Below are positions 47,914-48,065 of a stretch of 48,065 nucleotides of DNA, piece after piece. The notes under the pieces are model-generated. The model was not told the DNA's origin, did no database searches, and saw only the letters and a list, made by a program, of their open reading frames with translations. Position 1 is the first letter of the stretch, and each line of letters opens with the position of its first letter. The stretch comes from Patescibacteria group bacterium (GTDB taxonomy: Bacteria; Patescibacteriota; Saccharimonadia; Saccharimonadales; Saccharimonadaceae): positions 1 to 48,065 of the forward strand of contig JASGMG010000002.1 in the NCBI GenBank assembly GCA_030156575.1. The letters run 5' to 3'. A program made the translations under genes and the position numbers.

Positions 47914-48065
47914 TCATTCCTTCCATTTCTTCCAAGGATGCGTACTTGGTGGCGTATGTGCCGTAAATTTGCCATTGATGAATAGCTTTGTCTTGTAATC
48001 TTTACCATCAAATACTATGAGCAGTCTATTATCTAATGTCTGTACAACTAGAATCTTAGTATCTA
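47914..48065 (-). CDS. Partial C-terminus of a transposase-like protein
   Basis: An open minus-strand frame enters from beyond the window edge and ends at TGA (47914-47916). The visible 49 residues read as VQTLDNRLLIVFDGKDYKTK and end in THPWKKWKE. An SH3-like beta segment followed by a HPW[RK] tail is typical of the C-terminus of rve-type transposases of the ISNCY/IS1202 kind. The track missed it because its start is outside. The family is a best guess. Confidence 0.5.
   Translation of the reverse strand, partial: DTKILVVQTLDNRLLIVFDGKDYKTKLFINGKFTAHTPPSTHPWKKWKE

Noticed and set aside
47757-48011. 84-aa minus ORF at the right edge
   Set aside because: It runs through RNase P RNA and the probable IS end. 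Another frame there gives a transposase-like tail.

Overview
The window looks like a chromosomal segment of a Candidatus Saccharibacteria (TM7, Candidate Phyla Radiation) genome. The evidence is the 16S rRNA sequence character, small AT-rich genes, UGA used as an ordinary stop, shortened versions of housekeeping proteins (IF-2, PriA, a LID-less adenylate kinase), and lineage-typical proteins (DUF5663-like, GG-repeat stress-like protein, LPxTG-like surface proteins, VirD4/TraD-like ATPase). The assignment rests on recognition only; no database search was run.

Layout. 1-2.2 kb: a two-gene AAA15 ATPase / TOPRIM (RloB-like) pair resembling the AbiL and PARIS phage-defence systems, behind its own promoter. 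2.6-13.3 kb: mostly minus-strand housekeeping genes: ileS with an overlapping CYTH gene, the division cluster ftsA-ftsZ with an NrdR-like gene and a thioredoxin-fold protein, map-adk-yqeY-rpsU, and recJ with a winged-helix gene. 13.4-17.4 kb: a phosphoribosyltransferase divergent from priA, then def-fmt. 17.4-23.2 kb: minus-strand DUF5663-like and acidic membrane proteins, infB, rpsA and a small sortase-signal protein. 23.3-25.8 kb: ROK kinase, HExxH protein, GG-repeat protein and an HTH-Nudix fusion. 25.9-32.4 kb: the rRNA locus on the minus strand (16S, tRNA-Ala, tRNA-Ile, a HAD gene, 23S, 5S). 32.6-37.5 kb: a DUF212 membrane protein, gyrA and gyrB. 37.7-43.3 kb: surface protein, membrane protein and a T4SS-like coupling ATPase cluster. 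43.3-46.3 kb: an unusually gene-poor stretch holding ssrA (tmRNA). 46.3-47.8 kb: infC-rpmI-rplT and rnpB. The right edge carries the tail of a probable insertion-sequence transposase.

How the parts fit. Most genes serve translation (ileS, infB, infC, rpsA, rpsU, rpmI, rplT, def, fmt, map, tmRNA, RNase P, rRNAs, tRNAs), DNA topology and repair (gyrA, gyrB, priA, recJ) and division (ftsA, ftsZ). Two themes stand out. First, many genes have a -10 box only about 6-9 nt before the ATG and no Shine-Dalgarno, which predicts leaderless mRNAs (ftsA, priA, def, rpsU, the defence pair, the HAD gene, the gene at 42858). Second, the rRNA locus appears split into separate transcription units by an internal terminator and internal promoters. 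Between its two tRNAs lies a 36-nt hairpin that looks like a natural alanine-type tRNA minihelix, with a 7-bp acceptor, a G3:U70 pair, A73 and CCA.
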